Numbered from the stretch's first letter, positions 7,052-16,258 are shown. The stretch is DNA of 64,000 nt from JASGDN01 sp049840815 (GCA_049840815.1 JASGJI010000009.1:101985-165984); one strand, 5' to 3'. Made by a program: numbers and translations. Notes: a model not told the origin generated them from the sequence alone.

Positions 7052-10000
7052 ATGTCCCATGTCGCGGCCCGGCTCCCAGACGACGATTCGCGAGGTCCGA
7101 CCCAGCTTCTTGCCTCGGTGCGGAAGTCTGCCGCCCGCTCGGCCAGGCGACTGCGGCGGCACGGTACGCTGTCCGTCTCGAACGTGATTCATTTCATCAG
7201 CGTGATCGTCCTGATTGCCGGGATGTTCCTGCCGCTGGCAACCTCCGGCGTCTCCGCCGCACCGAGTGCGCCGAAATCGACGGATCCGAAGGCGCAGCAG
7301 TCGGACACCGTCATCCCGTCGGCACAGTCGGTCAGCATCTCGGGCGACTTCGGGCAGTTCCCGCTCACCAGCTTCGATGGCGTCTGGAAGGGGAGCTTCC
7401 CCGTTTCGCCGGGGAACTACAGCTGGCAGATTGTCGTCACCGGTGGGGATGGCAATCAGTATGTCTTCGGGCCGGGCGGCCTGAACGCCGGGTCTGGCCA
7501 GGTCTCCATCGGCGATAGCGATGCCGGCGTCTTCGCGCAGTGGGATCAGCACACCGATGCGGTGACCGTCACCTCCACGCCGCAGGTCTATACCCTCAGC
7601 ACCAGCCAGGGCGAGATTCCGCTCCAGCCGAATGGGGGAACGCTCACCACGTTCGTGAATTCCCAGGGCGGCGACTTCTTTTATCAGGTGCTCGCGAACG
7701 GGCAGCCGGTCGGGAGCATGGAGGGCACGCCGGTCGCGGGCCAGCAGTCGATTTCGCTCGACTACGGCCCGGTTCTGCTCACGATCGACCCGAACTCCGG
7801 CACGATCGTGAACGCGCAGACGTTCAGCGCCGGTACCCTGACCATCAACCGGACGGACAGCGATGGCAGTCCGCTGCCGGGCGGCTGCTATCAGGTGCTG
7901 AGCGGCGGCACGCTCGTGAACCAGGGTTGCGACAACGGGAGCGGCAGCACGACGCTGACCTTCCCGCAGGGACTCACGCCAGGCTCCTATACCGTGGTCG
8001 AGGTCGTGCCGCCGTCCGGGCAGGACGCCGCTCCGAACCAGGATGTGCAGCTCAACCCCGGCGACAACAGCGTGACGATCCAGTCCGCCGCGACGGAGAC
8101 CCCGACCGAGGAGCCGACGGCGACCGAAGAGGTTCAGCCGACGGAAACACAGGAACTCCAGCCGACGGAGAGTCCGACGGCGGAAGGCGGCATCATCGGC
8201 GATGAAACGCCGACTCAGGCTGCCGAAACCGAGACCGTTGCCCCCGTAGACCAGACGCCCACCGCGACGGAGGCGCCGGAGCCCGGCGATCTCGTCGTGA
8301 CGATCGTCGATCAGAATGGGCAGCCGGTGCCGAATACGTGCTGGCAGCTGCTTGATGGCAATAGCCAGCAAGTGGGGCAGACCTGCGACGCAACCGATCC
8401 GACGCCGAACAACGGGCGCGTCGGCTTCTATGGCGTGCCGTCCGGGACCTACACCCTGCACCAGACCGATACGAACGAGGGAACGCAACTCGCCCCGGAT
8501 CAGCAGGTTCAGATCGATCCTGGTCAGCAGCGCGATCTCACCGTGACGCTCCAGTCTTCAGAGACACCGACGGAGGAACCGACGGCAACGGAGGAGCCTT
8601 CGCCCACCGAAGCGCCAACCCAGGAACCAACCGCGACCGAGGAAGTTCCGACCGAGGAGCCGACCGCGACCGAGGCCGTCGAGACCCCGGAGACCGTCGA
8701 GCCGACGGCGACCGCCGAAGGCAATGAGACACCGTCGCCGACGAGCGAGGCGACCTACGGCGATCCCGGCAACCTGATCGTCGAAGTGAAGGACAATCAG
8801 GGCAATCCGATTCCGAACACCTGCTTCGAGATTTTCGATAACACCGGTGCGGTGGCCGGCCAGACCTGCGACGCCACCGATCCGACCCCGAACAATGGGC
8901 GCCTCGGCTTCTACGGCGTGCCGTCCGGCCCGTATACCCTCCGCCAGACGGATGGTCCCGCCGAGTTCGATCGCGCGCCGGACACCCAGGTGAACGTCGT
9001 CGCGAACCAGGATACCGAGCAGGACTTCACGCTCGCTGCCGCCGGGAACTCCACGCCGACCGAGGAAGTCTCCCCGACGACCTCGCCGGACGAGCCGACG
9101 GCGACTGAAACGCCCGCGGATCAGCCGACCGAGACGCCTTCCGATGCGACAACCGGTTCCGTCCGGGTCGATGTCTCGCAGTGGGCGAACGAGGGCCAGC
9201 AGATCTGCGTGCAACTGAACACCTCGGGTGGCATCGGGTTCGCCGATCCCCCGACCGCGTGCGACAACGGCGATGGCGACACGGATGGTCAGCCGGGCAT
9301 CGTCGTCCTCTCCGACATCGCGCCGGGCGACTACCTGCTGAGCGTGATCCAGGGGCCGCAGGATGCGCTCGATGCGCAGCCGCAGCCGGTAAGCGTGGTC
9401 GCAGGGCAGACGACCGACACGTCCTTCGGTGGGGCAGGCGCTCCGACCGAGCTTCCGACCCTTGGCCCGACGGAAACGCCGACTTCGGAACCGACCGCGA
9501 CGGAATCCCCGACCGAAGAACCGACGGCCACTGAGACACCGACGGAAACCCCAACCGAGGAGGCCTCCGCAACTCCGACGGAAACCCCGACCGAGGAAGC
9601 CACCGCGACCCCGACGACCGAGGTGACGCCATCGCCGACCTCTGTGCCGGCCGGAAACATCCGCGCGACCTTCAAGGACGATCAGGGCACTCCGGTCGCT
9701 GGCACCTGCATCACGGTCGATGGCGGCCCCGCGATCTGTGACAACGATCCGACCGATCTCGATCCGGCGGTTGGCAGCATCCTCGTGGAGAATGTCGATC
9801 CGGGTCAGCACGAGGTCGCGGCGAGCACCGTTCCGGCCACCTACGTGACGCCGGACCCGATCCAGGTCGAGGTTGTTGATGGGCAGACGGCGGCAGCGGA
9901 CTTCACGCTCCAGGCTGCCCCGCCGCAGGTCGGCACGGGCGAGATCACGCTCACGCTGAACCAGGGCATGCTGCCCGCTGGCCTGTGCGTCAGCCTCACG

Positions 10001-13000
10001 AATACCACCACCAGCCAGCAGTACGGCATCTTCTGTGATGGTGACCAGAACGACACGAACGCGGACTCCTCCATCATCACGGTCCAAAACCTTCCGGTCG
10101 GGTCGTATGCGGTGCGCCTGACGGATGACAGCCGCACCAAGATCGACGGCTTCCAGTCGGCATCCACCGCGACGCTGACCATCACGGCCGATCAGACGGA
10201 CAGCGTGACGATCGATATCATCTCGAATCCGGCCCCGACGACCGGCACGGTGGAAATCTCGACGCGTAACAACGCGACGAACCAGCTGCTGCCGGGCGCC
10301 TGCTACGAGTTGCGTCCAACCGCCGGTGGACAGGCGATCAAGGGCTGTGACAACGACGACAATGACCTGAACGGAACCGTGGGCGTCATCCGCTTCGGCG
10401 AGGTGCCCGCCGGTGAGTTCTCGATCGTGATGACCACGACGCCGCAGGGCTTCGAGACGGCCACCGACCAGACCGAGACCGTGCAGGCGGGCGTCCTCAC
10501 CCAGATCGAGGTGCGGCTGGATCCGATTCCGGCGACCTCCGAGCTGACGGTGCACAAGGTGGACGAGGGCGGCAAGGCGCTGCCGGGTGCCTGCTTCGCG
10601 CTTCAGCAGAATGGGACGACGCTCCAGACGATCTGCGATGCGACCGACAGCACGCCAGGCGATGGCACCGTGGTCTTCACGGCCCTCACGACCGGAACCT
10701 ACCAGCTGATCGAGACGAAGTCGCCCTCGCCGAACTACCAGCCGTCCGATCCGATCACGGTGACGATCGTGGGCGGCACGAACCAGGATCTGAACGTCAC
10801 CAATACGCTGCGCCGGGGCCGGGTCGTCGTCTGGAAGGTCGATGCCTCCGACGCGAACAAGCTCCTCACGGGCGCGTGCTTCCGCCTCTCGAACAACGAC
10901 CACACGTACGGCCCGTTCTGCGATGGCGATGACGGCACGGTTGATGGCCGCATCTGGTTCAACGGCGTCGTGCCGGGCGACTACACCCTGACGGAGACCG
11001 TCGCGCCGACCGGCTACCAGAAGGCCGCCGATCGTCAGGTCAGTGTCGCGCCGGGCGCGTCCGTCCGCGTGAATGTCGCAGACCAGAAGGCCCCGCCGCC
11101 CGCGCAGACTGGCACTGTGCAGGTGAACAAGGTCGATGCGAACGGCAAGGTGCTGAAGGGTGGCTGCTTCCGCCTCTTCGATGGCAACAACAACCCGGTG
11201 ACCGCCCAGTTCTGCGACATATCCGATGGCGTGAACGACGGCATCATCCTCATCAAGTCCGCCCCGGTCGGGACCTGGACGCTCCGCGAGACACTGGCGC
11301 CGTCGATCGACTTCAAGATCGCCGACGACCGCCAGGTGGTGGTGAAGAACAACCAGGTCACGGTCGTCTCCGTCCCGAACTATCTGAAGGATGGCCGCAT
11401 CAAGATCACCAAGGTCGATCCGAGCGGCAATCCGATCCAGGGCGCCTGCTTCGCGGTGGCGAACACCAACCAGAAGGCGCAGTGCTCCGATGTGAATGGC
11501 GCGATCATCTTCACGCTGGCACCGGGCACCTACACCATCACGGAGACGGTCACGCCGACCGGTTTCCAGAAGACAGCCGATCGCAAGGGCGTGGTGGTCC
11601 GGCCGGCGCAGACGACGACGCTGACGATCGTCAACCAGCTTGCCCCAGCGCCGAATACTGGATCGCTGCAGATCGTGAAGTTCACCTGCCCGGTCGGGAA
11701 CGGCACGGAGCGGACGGTCTTCCTCGGCGCGAGCGCAGGCAACGCCGAACTCGCGAAGACGGCCGGATGCTCGCCGACGGTGGCGCAGTTCAATCTCGTC
11801 GCCTCCAGCGGCTCGGGTGGACCGGGCAATGTCAAGACCGACGCGAACGGCCGTTACCAGGTGACGCTGACGGCGGGGCTCTACACCCTCACCGAGACAT
11901 CGCCGGATCTGCCGGGCGACCAGAAGGTCCAGGTGAAGATCGTGAAGGGGCAGCTGACGACCGTCGTGGTGATCAACTACGTCGCGCCGCCGAAGCCGGC
12001 TCCGGCCACGATCAACGTCACGAAGTTCACCTGCCCGAGCAGCTTCGACGGCACCATCTATGATGACTTCGCCCAGAACTGCACGGCGTCCACGATGCTG
12101 ACGAACGGCGTCACGGTCCGCGTGGCGGGTCCGGTGAGCCAGAAGCACATCACCGGTGACAGCGGCAAGCAGGGTCAGTCGACCTTCGCGAACCTGACGG
12201 CGGGCACCTACACGCTCTCGGAGGATCGCCCATCGACGATTCCGGTCGGCTATCTCTTCTGCGGCACGAACGCGCAGTGGCCGGCTGACATGAAGGCGGT
12301 CAACAGCTCGCTCCAGTTGACGATCCAGAGCGGGCAGACGATCACCTGCCAGTTCTTCAACATCCCGGAGGTTCCGGCCCAGGGCACGGGCACGATTCTG
12401 GTCCACAAGTACATCTGCGACGTGAAGACGCCGCCGAAGGGTTACAACTTCGAGCAGGCCTGCCGCCTGAGCGACCAGCAGGCGAAGTTCCAGATCAGCG
12501 CGTACAACGCCGAAACCAAGCAGTTCGATGCTGGTCCGACCGGCCGCGCGAACCCGGATGGCATCCTCCGCTTCCTGAACCTCAAGCCCGGCACGTACAA
12601 GCTGGTGGAGGTCGATGGACAGTGGTGCCACGCGAAGTCGAATGCGGTGGACAGTGCCGGAAACCTGGTGGTGAAGCCGAACGAGTTCGCCGAGGTGTGG
12701 ATCTACAACTGCGTCGAGCCGAACACGCCGCCAAACACGGGCGCTGGCCCGGATGCGGCTGCCTCGGACAGCGTGCTCACCGACGGGGTGATCGGCCCGG
12801 TGCCAGCGAATGGCACCGAGTCCACCCCGGCGGGGTCGGGCGACGGTCCGGAGTTCGTGCCGGATGTCGCGCTTCCCATCGTGATGCTTGGCGCGTGGGC
12901 GAGCAGACGACTGGCCGACCGGGGACGGTCCCGGCGGGAGGGCATCGTCCGTTCCGCGCTCGAACGGGATGCATTCCGGGAGGATCGTCCCGCTGCCTGA
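7052..13000 (+). CDS. giant secreted SpaA-like repeat protein (1982 aa) with paired cysteines
   Basis: The ATG at 7052 follows GGAGG with six bases spacing. The N-terminus is basic and then hydrophobic (VIHFISVIVLIAGMFLPLAT) ending in a likely signal cleavage near SAAPSAP. The body carries about 14 SpaA/prealbumin-like beta domains (residues about 260-1887), recognised by strand motifs such as VHKVDEGGKALPGACFAL and YTLTETVAPTGYQ. Thr/Glu/Pro linkers (TPTEEPTATEE type) separate the first five. Repeats 1-11 each have a cysteine pair: one in a GACF-like strand, the other before an acidic loop beginning CD. Repeats 8-14 also have the Lys, Glu and mostly Asn residues needed for an intramolecular isopeptide bond. 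The tail has PNTGAGP, a weak resemblance to a sorting motif, then a short hydrophobic stretch and Arg-rich residues. Likely a cell-surface stalk or adhesin; ligand unknown. Confidence 0.85.
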   Translation: MSHVAARLPDDDSRGPTQLLASVRKSAARSARRLRRHGTLSVSNVIHFISVIVLIAGMFLPLATSGVSAAPSAPKSTDPKAQQSDTVIPSAQSVSISGDFGQFPLTSFDGVWKGSFPVSPGNYSWQIVVTGGDGNQYVFGPGGLNAGSGQVSIGDSDAGVFAQWDQHTDAVTVTSTPQVYTLSTSQGEIPLQPNGGTLTTFVNSQGGDFFYQVLANGQPVGSMEGTPVAGQQSISLDYGPVLLTIDPNSGTIVNAQTFSAGTLTINRTDSDGSPLPGGCYQVLSGGTLVNQGCDNGSGSTTLTFPQGLTPGSYTVVEVVPPSGQDAAPNQDVQLNPGDNSVTIQSAATETPTEEPTATEEVQPTETQELQPTESPTAEGGIIGDETPTQAAETETVAPVDQTPTATEAPEPGDLVVTIVDQNGQPVPNTCWQLLDGNSQQVGQTCDATDPTPNNGRVGFYGVPSGTYTLHQTDTNEGTQLAPDQQVQIDPGQQRDLTVTLQSSETPTEEPTATEEPSPTEAPTQEPTATEEVPTEEPTATEAVETPETVEPTATAEGNETPSPTSEATYGDPGNLIVEVKDNQGNPIPNTCFEIFDNTGAVAGQTCDATDPTPNNGRLGFYGVPSGPYTLRQTDGPAEFDRAPDTQVNVVANQDTEQDFTLAAAGNSTPTEEVSPTTSPDEPTATETPADQPTETPSDATTGSVRVDVSQWANEGQQICVQLNTSGGIGFADPPTACDNGDGDTDGQPGIVVLSDIAPGDYLLSVIQGPQDALDAQPQPVSVVAGQTTDTSFGGAGAPTELPTLGPTETPTSEPTATESPTEEPTATETPTETPTEEASATPTETPTEEATATPTTEVTPSPTSVPAGNIRATFKDDQGTPVAGTCITVDGGPAICDNDPTDLDPAVGSILVENVDPGQHEVAASTVPATYVTPDPIQVEVVDGQTAAADFTLQAAPPQVGTGEITLTLNQGMLPAGLCVSLTNTTTSQQYGIFCDGDQNDTNADSSIITVQNLPVGSYAVRLTDDSRTKIDGFQSASTATLTITADQTDSVTIDIISNPAPTTGTVEISTRNNATNQLLPGACYELRPTAGGQAIKGCDNDDNDLNGTVGVIRFGEVPAGEFSIVMTTTPQGFETATDQTETVQAGVLTQIEVRLDPIPATSELTVHKVDEGGKALPGACFALQQNGTTLQTICDATDSTPGDGTVVFTALTTGTYQLIETKSPSPNYQPSDPITVTIVGGTNQDLNVTNTLRRGRVVVWKVDASDANKLLTGACFRLSNNDHTYGPFCDGDDGTVDGRIWFNGVVPGDYTLTETVAPTGYQKAADRQVSVAPGASVRVNVADQKAPPPAQTGTVQVNKVDANGKVLKGGCFRLFDGNNNPVTAQFCDISDGVNDGIILIKSAPVGTWTLRETLAPSIDFKIADDRQVVVKNNQVTVVSVPNYLKDGRIKITKVDPSGNPIQGACFAVANTNQKAQCSDVNGAIIFTLAPGTYTITETVTPTGFQKTADRKGVVVRPAQTTTLTIVNQLAPAPNTGSLQIVKFTCPVGNGTERTVFLGASAGNAELAKTAGCSPTVAQFNLVASSGSGGPGNVKTDANGRYQVTLTAGLYTLTETSPDLPGDQKVQVKIVKGQLTTVVVINYVAPPKPAPATINVTKFTCPSSFDGTIYDDFAQNCTASTMLTNGVTVRVAGPVSQKHITGDSGKQGQSTFANLTAGTYTLSEDRPSTIPVGYLFCGTNAQWPADMKAVNSSLQLTIQSGQTITCQFFNIPEVPAQGTGTILVHKYICDVKTPPKGYNFEQACRLSDQQAKFQISAYNAETKQFDAGPTGRANPDGILRFLNLKPGTYKLVEVDGQWCHAKSNAVDSAGNLVVKPNEFAEVWIYNCVEPNTPPNTGAGPDAAASDSVLTDGVIGPVPANGTESTPAGSGDGPEFVPDVALPIVMLGAWASRRLADRGRSRREGIVRSALERDAFREDRPAA
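7831..12712 (+). repeat. array of ~14 SpaA-like domain repeats within the surface protein
   Basis: The repeats begin approximately at 7831, 8288, 8764, 9157, 9655, 9935, 10243, 10540, 10818, 11112, 11395, 11665, 12004 and 12392. Each encodes 80-110 residues. The first eleven contain two cysteines each, from Cys279 in the first to the pair starting at Cys1466 in the eleventh. The last three are longer and have a different cysteine arrangement (FTCP, FTCP and YICD openings). Confidence 0.75.
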
Positions 13001-13033
13001 TCGGGTGGGACAGTCCATCCAGATGAACGCGAA

Positions 13034-13067
13034 GACGGGAGCGACTCCAACCGGAGTCGCTCCCGTC
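13034..13067. terminator. bidirectional hairpin terminator between convergent genes
   Basis: A perfect 15-bp stem (GACGGGAGCGACTCC and its complement) with the loop AACC lies 34 bases after the surface protein stop and 17 bases beyond the end of the convergent TfoX gene. Confidence 0.85.
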
Positions 13068-13084
13068 GCGTTATGCCCGGGCGG

Positions 13085-13429
13085 CTACCCGGCGGCGGCG
13101 AGGTGTCGTTGCATCGCAGCGAGGGCGATCCGCGCCATCGGGAGCCAGGCGTTTTCATGCGCGGTGTCGAACCCGACCCAGCCGCCGAAGGTCCGCCCCT
13201 TCGCGCCGGGGGTGAACGGTTGGGAGCCCAGTTCCTGCATCGCGGCGTTGTAGGCGTCGGGGTCGGTGCGGAGCTTCACCCCGAAGACGCCTTCCGAAAG
13301 GCAGGCGAAGATCTTGCCGTCGATGGTCAGGGCCGGGCGACCGAACATCTGCGTGCGTTCGATGCCATCGGGAAGGAGGGCGTCGTAGATGCGGGTGAAG
13401 GCGTCCTCGGCTTCGGGGGAGTTGGGCAT
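13085..13429 (-). CDS. TfoX/Sxy N-terminal domain protein
   Basis: This 114-residue protein is a single TfoX N-terminal domain: DAFTRIYDALLPDGIERTQM, FGRPALTIDGKIFACL and VGFDT segments follow the family pattern. The full-length TfoX/Sxy proteins regulate competence in Proteobacteria, but short stand-alone versions like this are widespread and their role is not established. It is a cytoplasmic protein with no catalytic motif. It appears to be a single-gene unit: a strong terminator lies upstream at 13451-13484 and another downstream at 13034-13067. Confidence 0.85.
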   Translation of the reverse strand: MPNSPEAEDAFTRIYDALLPDGIERTQMFGRPALTIDGKIFACLSEGVFGVKLRTDPDAYNAAMQELGSQPFTPGAKGRTFGGWVGFDTAHENAWLPMARIALAAMQRHLAAAG

Positions 13430-13450
13430 GGCAGCGCTCCTGGGGTATCG

Positions 13451-13484
13451 ATCGTGGGAGCCTCGTCATCGAGGCTCCCACGAT
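13451..13484 (-). terminator. hairpin terminator
   Basis: A perfect 15-bp stem (ATCGTGGGAGCCTCG and its complement) with the loop TCAT lies between the phosphotransferase gene end at 13660 and the start of the TfoX gene, ending the minus-strand five-gene operon. Confidence 0.8.
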
Positions 13485-13659
13485 TCTGCACGGAGCGACC
13501 TCCGGCGACTTCTTCCCGGTTGCGTTGGGTGGTCTCAGGAATCGGCCAGTAGTGCCAGGTTCAATGCTGTAGCGGGTCAGCTTGTCTGACCCAGCAGCCG
13601 CATCGATCCGGCGAAGCCGGATATCGGCCGCAGATGAGCTGTGCCGCTACGGGGGATGG

Positions 13660-14580
13660 CTACTCAATCGAGCTCGGCTCCGGGTCGAGCCAGTCGAGGA
13701 GGATGTGGCAGCGCTCGGGGTCGATGGTGAGGCCGGCCCCGAGTCCCCAGAGCCAGTAGTCGGCGAGCCGCACGATGAGCCAGGCGCGGGTAAGGACGGG
13801 ATCGAGGTCGCCTGCCGCGACATATCCCTCCAGAAGTCGGCGCACGTGATCCGGCCCTGCGATCTCGTCGGCGCGATTCCAGAGGAATGGCGCGAGCGCG
13901 ACCTCCGGATCGCCGATCAGCGGCATCGGGTCGATCATTGTCCAGCCAGCGCGTTCGCCCCAAAGGACATTCTCTGCGTGGAAATCCCAGGTGGTCAGCC
14001 CGACGGCGGTCGATGAGACGAGGGTGTTCGCGAGGGTGCATATCTGGCGCAGGCGGGCCTCCGGAAAGGGGCGGCCGGTTCGTGCCCAGGTGTCCGGGAC
14101 CGATGCGATGATTTCCCGCGCCCGATCGCTGGTCGAGGGGAATCGGTGACTTGTCTGTGAAGGGACCGAGAGGCGGCGGATGAGCCTGCCGGCTTCGCAG
14201 ATGGCTTCCTCGATGGGGAGGGCGGCGAGATTGCGGTTTGCGTCGAGTCGCTCCAGCAACAGGGCGGCGGCATGGACGTCCACGGCAACGAGTGTCACCG
14301 TGCCGTGGCCGTTCCAGGATTGCAGGCCGATGATTTCCGCCGTGGTCACGTCATCTGGCATCGTGAGCTTCAGGGCATGGGCCATGGATTCTCGTGAAAC
14401 TGGCACGACGATGCCGCGCGCGCCGTGGCGGGCTGGACCGTCGATCGTGAGCGCCCATTCGGTTGTGACGCGGCGCACCGTCGCCGGGAGCGTCTCCAGC
14501 CAGGTGTGACCTGCTGCGCCGTGATGACGGTCAATCTCCTCGATGAAGGTGGGAGGGATGGGGATGGCCGGGACGTTCAT
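13660..14580 (-). CDS. aminoglycoside/streptomycin 6-kinase-like phosphotransferase
   Basis: The 306-residue protein resembles the aminoglycoside/hydroxyurea kinase group: the catalytic-loop equivalent TWDFHAENVLWG (Asp and Asn in the D-x-H-x2-N arrangement) is followed by WTMIDPMPLIGDPEVALA, corresponding to the Mg-binding ID-x-K/M-x-LIG segment of APH(6)-type kinases. These enzymes transfer phosphate from ATP to a hydroxyl of an antibiotic or small metabolite. Substrate is unknown and resistance should not be assumed. The ATG at 14580 overlaps the upstream zinc-ribbon gene stop by four bases (ATGA), so the two are translationally coupled. Confidence 0.8.
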   Translation of the reverse strand: MNVPAIPIPPTFIEEIDRHHGAAGHTWLETLPATVRRVTTEWALTIDGPARHGARGIVVPVSRESMAHALKLTMPDDVTTAEIIGLQSWNGHGTVTLVAVDVHAAALLLERLDANRNLAALPIEEAICEAGRLIRRLSVPSQTSHRFPSTSDRAREIIASVPDTWARTGRPFPEARLRQICTLANTLVSSTAVGLTTWDFHAENVLWGERAGWTMIDPMPLIGDPEVALAPFLWNRADEIAGPDHVRRLLEGYVAAGDLDPVLTRAWLIVRLADYWLWGLGAGLTIDPERCHILLDWLDPEPSSIE

Positions 14581-14792
14581 GATGCGGCGAATTCCTGGCC
14601 GCACCGTGGACAGACCTCGACCGCGCGTGGCTTGCCGAGTGGGATCAGCGGGATCACGAAGAAGAGCGCGATGGTGCGGAGTTGCGTCTGCCGCGTGAGG
14701 TGCCCGAAGAAGCCGTAGCGCGGGCAACTCCGCACGTAGTCGGTCGTGGTAACGCCCCAGCGGAACATCTTCGTGCCGAGCAGGAGGATCAT
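14577..14792 (-). CDS. small zinc-ribbon domain protein (71 aa)
   Basis: This short protein begins MILLLGTKMFRWG, has a hydrophobic IALFFVIPLIPLGKP segment and ends in VCPRCGQEF. That order, with a CxxC near the C-terminus and an FFIPLIPLGK block, matches small zinc-ribbon proteins of the zinc_ribbon_15 type. The hydrophobic block could associate with the membrane. Function is unknown. Its stop overlaps the start of the phosphotransferase gene and it starts 28 bases after the GNAT gene stop, inside the same operon. Confidence 0.7.
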   Translation of the reverse strand: MILLLGTKMFRWGVTTTDYVRSCPRYGFFGHLTRQTQLRTIALFFVIPLIPLGKPRAVEVCPRCGQEFAAS

Positions 14793-14820
14793 GCGCGACT
14801 GCCCTCGTGACGTGGCGGTG

Positions 14821-15231
14821 TCAGGGTCGTCCCGCCTGGTTCGAGTAGGTACGGCGGATCATGGCGTGGCCTCTTGTGAAGCCGAGCCGGTCATAGAACG
14901 GCATCACGTCATCGTCGCAGGCGAGGTCAATGGCGTAGAGGTCTCCGAGGAGATCGACCAGGCGGCGGATGAGTTCCGAGCCGATCCTGTTGTCTTGGTA
15001 CGCCGGTAATACTTCCAGCAGCGGGATGAACGCGGACAGCACGCCGTCCGAGATCGCATTGACGAATCCGACGACGACGGCGGCTTCCTCGTCGATGGCC
15101 AGGACGGTGGCATAGCTTCCGGCGAGAATCCGGAGGTGGGTTTCTGGCGACGGTGGATTCGGCCATCCGACGAAGAAGCCGGTGAGCATCGACGCCGTGA
15201 TGCCGTCCAGTGACGTGCGGTAGACGATCAC
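14821..15231 (-). CDS. GNAT family N-acetyltransferase
   Basis: The 136-residue protein has the GNAT core: a VLAIDEEAAVVVGFVNAISD strand pair, the acetyl-CoA loop equivalent YQDNRIGSELIRRLVDLLGD, and the DVMPFYDRLGFTRGHAM ending. It would transfer an acetyl group to a small molecule or peptide amine in the cytoplasm; the substrate is unknown. The ATG at 15231 overlaps the stop of the upstream PLP-dependent dehydratase gene (ATGA), so it is translated from the same message. Confidence 0.88.
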   Translation of the reverse strand: MIVYRTSLDGITASMLTGFFVGWPNPPSPETHLRILAGSYATVLAIDEEAAVVVGFVNAISDGVLSAFIPLLEVLPAYQDNRIGSELIRRLVDLLGDLYAIDLACDDDVMPFYDRLGFTRGHAMIRRTYSNQAGRP

Positions 15232-16250
15232 GGCTCCACCCCTGCGAGGATCGCCGCCAGCTTCGGAAGCGCGATGTTACGGCCTGAGATCACGACGACC
15301 ACATCCCCGTCCAGTTCACCAAGATGCCCCGACAGCAGCGCCGCAAGCGGAGTCGCACCGGCTCCCTCCGCAACCAGGCCATGATTGCGGGCCAGCCAGC
15401 GGATCGCGTCGTGGATGTCGGTCTCAGCGGCGGCAGCGAGGCGGACCTCGTTGGCGGCGATGATGCCGGCGGTGATGGTGCCTGGTTCGAGGTTGCCCGA
15501 AAGCCCATCAGCGATGGTTTCGCCGATGGGAACCTCCACGGTGTCGCCCGCGGCCACTGCCGCCGAAAGGGCGAGCGATTCCGCCGCCTCGACGCCGATG
15601 ATCCGAATCGGACGTTGTGGCGTGGACAACTCCTGCGCGCGGAGCGCCATGCCCGCGACGAGTCCGCCGCCGCCGACCCCCGCGATGACGGTCAGCGGGC
15701 GGCCACTGCCATCACCTGGGTGCTGGGTCACGACCTCATCGAGCAGCGTCGATTGGCCGGCGATGACATGAGGATCGTTGTAGGGGGAGACATAGGTCGC
15801 GGCGCGGGCGGGATCGGAGGCGAGGTCCATCGCGAAGAACTCCGCCGCGTCGACGCTGGTGCCGTGCAGGATCAGTTCGACCGGCATCCGGGCGATGGCG
15901 TCACGCTTCGCGGGCGATGCCGTTTCCGCCACCACGATGGTCGCCGGAATCCCGAGACGTCCGGAGGCCCAGCCCATGCCGAGACCATGATTGCCGGCGG
16001 AGGCCGTGACGATGCGGCTGCCTTCGGGAAGGGCTGCGCAGGCGGCGAGCGCGCCTCGGACCTTGAAAGACCCCGTCGGGTTGAACGTCTCCAGCTTCAA
16101 CGAGACATTCGGCCCGGCAGCGGGAGAGACGATCAGGGGCGTTGGCGTCAGGACGCTGAGCACGGTGGCGCGGGCGGCGGCGAGATCGGCGGATGTCGGC
16201 TGGGCGACAGTGCGGCGGGATGGAAGGGTGGTCACGGAACGGTCCTCCAT
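15228..16250 (-). CDS. threonine/serine dehydratase-type PLP enzyme
   Basis: The 340-residue protein is a fold-type II PLP enzyme. The cofactor lysine lies in NPTGSFKVRGA, the phosphate-binding glycines in GVGGGGLVAG, and SAGNHGLG precedes them as in threonine dehydratases. Such enzymes convert threonine or serine to a keto acid and ammonia. It lacks the C-terminal ACT-like regulatory domain of biosynthetic IlvA, so a catabolic enzyme or a related racemase/eliminase is possible. It starts 8 bases after the small membrane protein gene and overlaps the GNAT gene, in the middle of a five-gene operon. Confidence 0.88.
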   Translation of the reverse strand: MEDRSVTTLPSRRTVAQPTSADLAAARATVLSVLTPTPLIVSPAAGPNVSLKLETFNPTGSFKVRGALAACAALPEGSRIVTASAGNHGLGMGWASGRLGIPATIVVAETASPAKRDAIARMPVELILHGTSVDAAEFFAMDLASDPARAATYVSPYNDPHVIAGQSTLLDEVVTQHPGDGSGRPLTVIAGVGGGGLVAGMALRAQELSTPQRPIRIIGVEAAESLALSAAVAAGDTVEVPIGETIADGLSGNLEPGTITAGIIAANEVRLAAAAETDIHDAIRWLARNHGLVAEGAGATPLAALLSGHLGELDGDVVVVISGRNIALPKLAAILAGVEP

Positions 16251-16258
16251 GCGGGCGG

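Noticed and set aside
8558..13018. A 1486-codon open frame on the minus strand opposite the giant surface protein gene
   Set aside because: Antisense frames stay open in GC-rich repeat coding sequence; its translation is Arg/Asp/His-rich, has no domain, and the plus strand has clear signal peptide and repeats.
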